A stretch of DNA of 8,693 bases from Candidatus Atribacteria bacterium 1244-E10-H5-B2 (GTDB lineage Bacteria; Atribacterota; JS1; SB-45; 34-128), in contig NMQN01000164.1 in NCBI GenBank assembly GCA_003575245.1, forward strand, positions 1 through 8,693, in the 5' to 3' direction. How positions within the stretch are numbered: position 1 is the stretch's first letter; each line of letters opens with the position of its first letter. The position numbers and the translations under genes were made by a program. Below the pieces are notes generated by a model, which was given only the letters and a program-made list of their open reading frames with translations, searched no databases and was not told where the DNA came from. Of this stretch, positions 6,755 to 8,693 are shown piece by piece.

Positions 6755-7966
6755 TTATTGTGGACTCGGCTGACAGGTAGTCTGGCATCCTGTTTCGCAA
6801 CTTGTCTCACAGCCTTTTTCACAAGTCGTTTCACAGCCAGTTTCACAAGGCTGGCAACTTGTCTCACATTTAGTCATACATCTTGTCTCACATCTAGTCT
6901 GGCATCTTGTCTCACACTTACTTTCACAATCTGTCTCACAGCCCGTCTCGCAGGTAGTTTGACAGCCCGTCTGGCAAGGTTGGCAGGTAGTCTGGCACCC
7001 AACCTGGCAAGTAGTCTGGCAACCAGTCTCACAGGTAGTTTGGCATCCAGTTTGGCATGGTTGACAGGTAGTCTGGCACCCGGTCATACATCTTGTCTGA
7101 CACCCTGTCTCGCAGGTAGTCTGGCATCCGACCTCGCAAGGTTCACAGGTAGTTTGACATCCCGTCTGGCAGGTAGTCTCACAACCGACTTCACAGGTAG
7201 TCTCACAACCAATTTCACAACTTGTTTCACACCCTGTCTCACATTCTGTTTGGCACCCAGTTTGGCAATCCTGACATTGTGTCTCACATCCTGTCTCACA
7301 CGGTTGACAGGTAGTCATACAATCTGTTTGGCATCCTGTCTCACAACCAGTCTGACATCCTTCTTCACATACTGCTTGGCAAGAAGTTTCACATCCAGTC
7401 TGGCAGGTGGTTTCACATCCCGTCTCACAAGTCGTTTCACAGCCAGTTTCACAGCCTGTTTCATTACAGGATTGGCAAGCGGCTTCACAAGTTTGGCATC
7501 CTCCCGCCTCACAAGTTTCACAGGTCGTTTGGCATCCTGTCTCACAAGTGATATCACAACCAGCCCCTTCTACTTTATTCATATTTTTGCGGAGCTCGTC
7601 TGTATGGATTTTGCGTAATCTTATATCTCCACTCAAAGTGGGGTCAGTCCAGGTAAAAATTCCGTGCCCTAATGCTGTCCAGAAAGCATCAAGGGCGTCC
7701 CGTAAATCTTGATAATGAGAGACCCTATAATTGGTGACTTCAGTAGTTATCCCAAAAGTCTGGACAGATGGTTCGCAGGTTGTATCAGCACTATCATCAT
7801 CGGTCCAAACAATTCTATCTCCACCTATTCCTTTATCTCCAACTCGGAACCTCTGAACTGCTGCTCTTAATTCCCGCATGTGAATAGCACGGATATAGGT
7901 CTTTGTTGCAACTATAGTCGGGTCTGTAAAAAAAGTAATATCGCCTGACCCACAATAATCACTCAT
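6755..7966 (-). CDS. CXXX-repeat cysteine-ladder protein with N-terminal IHxxELR-type repeats
   Basis: 403 residues from the ATG at 7964-7966, with GGAG 9 bases upstream and an 8-base overlap with the tail-protein gene before it. Residues 1-136 hold three versions of one motif: FTDPTI...IRAIHMRELRAAV (13-37), a divergent TNYRVSHYQDLRDAL (78-92), and WTDPTL...LRKIHTDELRKNM (106-129). Residues 137-401 are almost entirely CXXX units, mostly C-E/Q-T-G alternating with C-E/Q-T-T, with 68 Cys (about one residue in four). The run is broken by CxxC steps, often CQPC or CEPC, many 27 residues apart. The last would-be step reads CQPS. The repeat is acidic and nearly free of hydrophobic residues. No signal peptide is visible. 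With a radical SAM/SPASM gene nearby, it fits the general type of Cys-repeat substrates crosslinked by such enzymes, but is far longer than usual RiPP precursors. Metal binding or disulfides are alternatives. Confidence 0.85.
   Translation of the reverse strand: MSDYCGSGDITFFTDPTIVATKTYIRAIHMRELRAAVQRFRVGDKGIGGDRIVWTDDDSADTTCEPSVQTFGITTEVTNYRVSHYQDLRDALDAFWTALGHGIFTWTDPTLSGDIRLRKIHTDELRKNMNKVEGAGCDITCETGCQTTCETCEAGGCQTCEAACQSCNETGCETGCETTCETGCETTCQTGCETSCQAVCEEGCQTGCETGCQTDCMTTCQPCETGCETQCQDCQTGCQTECETGCETSCEIGCETTCEVGCETTCQTGCQTTCEPCEVGCQTTCETGCQTRCMTGCQTTCQPCQTGCQTTCETGCQTTCQVGCQTTCQPCQTGCQTTCETGCETDCESKCETRCQTRCETRCMTKCETSCQPCETGCETTCEKGCETSCETGCQTTCQPSPQ
6764..7558 (-). repeat. Tandem 12-bp (CXXX) repeat with 81-bp higher-order period
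   Basis: The DNA coding for residues 137-401 is built from 12-bp units, grouped in 24-bp pairs and, over much of its length, in 81-bp superunits (six CXXX plus one CXX). The plus-strand text ggt-t(g/c)(g/a)caggtagt recurs at 6980, 7061 and 7142, exactly 81 bases apart. Units differ at synonymous and non-synonymous sites, so this is not a recent perfect duplication. Because stop codons are scarce, several other frames on both strands are open by chance. Confidence 0.9.
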
Positions 7967-8447
7967 TATATACAGCTCCTACAGCCTTACCTGAAAAATA
8001 GGCATCGCCTGAGTCAGCTTCTAATCTAAATTTCTCAACTGCATCTTTAGAGGCCAATACTCCATATTTACCATCGCCAATATCACCAAGTTTTATCCAT
8101 CTATCTGCTGAAATTTCGATAACTATAACATTATTATCCAAGTCAAAGTATGTTTTTTCATTAGCACTTTTTAATAATCCTGCTATAATAGTACCTAAAT
8201 TTGCCGACAATGCAGACAGAGAATCAATGGTTATCTTACCAGCAGTAATCTCTCCATCTTTGACATTAAATCCTTTTACACCTCCTGCTAAAAGATTCTT
8301 AAAATCAAGCATCCCCCCCCTAAAATCGTTTATCTCTTGTAACAAAAATTTTATCATTTTCAAATCTTTTTGGGATATTTCCCATTCTTCCTTAGTGATC
8401 CCTGCTACATCAATACTAATTTTTTTAGGGAGTTTAAGTTCTGGCAT
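7959..8447 (-). CDS. Tail fibre / tail tip type protein
   Basis: 162 residues. The ATG at 8445-8447 has AGGAG six bases upstream. The N-terminal part (about 15-42) is a charged probable coiled coil. The segment GEITAGKITIDSLSALSANLGTI (65-87) matches a pattern I know from tail-fibre, tail-tip and host-specificity proteins, where IDxLSALSANLGTITAG repeats form trimeric beta structure. The C-terminal half (98-162) is short beta-like sequence with FDLDNNVIVIEI and AYFSGKAVGAV strands, resembling the distal part of such proteins before a receptor-binding or chaperone domain. It is short for a complete fibre, so it may be one component of a multi-gene tail or an adaptor. Its stop overlaps the Cys-repeat gene by 8 bases, which ties the latter to tail expression. 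The coding strand contains eight consecutive G at 8313-8320. Confidence 0.75.
   Translation of the reverse strand: MPELKLPKKISIDVAGITKEEWEISQKDLKMIKFLLQEINDFRGGMLDFKNLLAGGVKGFNVKDGEITAGKITIDSLSALSANLGTIIAGLLKSANEKTYFDLDNNVIVIEISADRWIKLGDIGDGKYGVLASKDAVEKFRLEADSGDAYFSGKAVGAVYNE
8313..8320 (-). repeat. Eight-G homopolymer inside tail-protein gene
   Basis: The plus strand has eight C in a row; the coding strand reads AGG GGG GGG ATG (residues 43-46). As written, the frame is intact. A change of one base would truncate or shift the protein after about 45 residues. Confidence 0.9.
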
Positions 8448-8460
8448 TTTTATCTCCTAA

Positions 8461-8693
8461 TTAATCTTTTTCTTCAGCAAAGGGTTCTAATTCAAAGCAA
8501 ATCATGTATCCTTGTATTTCAAAGTAATATTTATCACTCATATAAGGCCGTGGCTTCAAAGCCCTTGCCATTTTGCCTCCACTGCCTAAACCAATACGAT
8601 ACCATTTTGTAGTATTGGCGGTTAATATAAGGGCTTTAGTAAGTATTGCTGCTACTGGCCCTTCTGCGGTTACTGTGCCTGTCGCTAAAGTTA
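8461..8693 (-). CDS. Unidentified, probably structural phage protein (5' part missing)
   Basis: An open minus-strand frame enters from the right edge and ends at TAA (8461-8463), giving 76 C-terminal residues. The sequence begins TLATGTVTAEGPVAAILT, contains a GLGSGG turn and KPRPYMSDKYYFEIQGYMI, and ends acidic (LEPFAEEKD). It has no in-window start and no motif I recognise. It sits immediately upstream of the tail-protein gene, 13 bases before its start, so a tail or virion role is likely but unproven. Confidence 0.55.
   Translation of the reverse strand, partial: TLATGTVTAEGPVAAILTKALILTANTTKWYRIGLGSGGKMARALKPRPYMSDKYYFEIQGYMICFELEPFAEEKD

Noticed and set aside
6724..6867. N-terminal extension of the glycosyltransferase by 48 residues
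   Set aside because: It overlaps the Cys-repeat gene out of frame and yields a basic repeat-derived sequence. The GGAGG site and Rossmann-like first strand both support the ATG at 6721-6723.
7084..7557. Open minus-strand frames of 71 and 80 codons inside the Cys-repeat gene, giving basic Arg/Lys/Val-rich products
   Set aside because: They are frame-shifted readings of the same repeat, without ribosome binding sites. The frame encoding Cys continues from a non-repetitive N-terminal domain.
6764..7558. A CRISPR-like or regulatory repeat array
   Set aside because: The units are contiguous 12-bp coding units with no unique spacers, and the reading frame is maintained throughout.
6758..7618. A 286-codon open frame on the plus strand opposite the Cys-repeat gene, translating as repeated Ser/Leu/Thr-rich sequence
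   Set aside because: It is the mirror of the 12-bp repeat, which contains no stops in this frame. The minus-strand gene has a proper ribosome binding site, coupling and a non-repeat domain; the antisense frame has none.

Overview
This 8.7 kb window looks like part of the late (structural) region of a tailed bacteriophage or prophage. The host is probably an anaerobic bacterium: the DNA is AT-rich, AGA/AGG and ATA codons are common, most genes have strong AAGGAG/GGAGG ribosome binding sites, and there is a radical SAM enzyme. I cannot name the host or phage. Every gene I can support lies on the minus strand. They are packed end to end with gaps of 0-31 bases or short overlaps, so the block reads as one long operon transcribed from right to left. 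I saw no tRNA, rRNA, CRISPR array, IS element, convincing promoter or terminator, and no gene-free stretch over 300 bases.

In transcription order: (1) the end of an unidentified, probably structural protein (8461-8693). (2) A tail-fibre or tail-tip type protein with a glycine-rich repeated SLSALSANLGTI-like segment and an eight-G tract in its coding strand (7959-8447). (3) A 403-residue protein with an N-terminal region of three IHxxELR-type motifs, followed by about 265 residues of nearly pure CXXX repeat, with 68 cysteines (6755-7966). (4) A GT-A type glycosyltransferase (6019-6723). (5) A radical SAM/SPASM enzyme starting at TTG (4761-6029). (6) A proline-rich, helical, virion-like protein with a hydrophobic C-terminus (3684-4754). 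(7) A small GNAT-like protein coupled to it by ATGA (3262-3687). (8) An HNH endonuclease with basic N-terminal repeats (2655-3269). (9) A helical protein with a glycine-rich N-terminus (1448-2653). (10) The first 479 residues of a large protein with several Gly/Ala-rich hydrophobic segments, running off the left edge (1-1438). Genes 6, 7, 9 and 10 resemble, in order and character, the internal-core or DNA-ejection proteins of podovirus-like phages. That is an inference from composition and context, not from a database match.

The standout is the trio in the middle: a cysteine-ladder repeat protein, a glycosyltransferase and a radical SAM/SPASM enzyme, consecutive and translationally linked, lying between a tail protein and the likely internal virion proteins. 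SPASM enzymes often modify ribosomally made peptides, including cysteine-rich ones through thioether bonds. The simplest hypothesis is that the phage encodes a post-translationally crosslinked and/or glycosylated Cys-rich appendage protein, a RiPP-like system used on a virion component. The sequence shows the gene linkage and motifs; the chemistry and the virion location are inferred.
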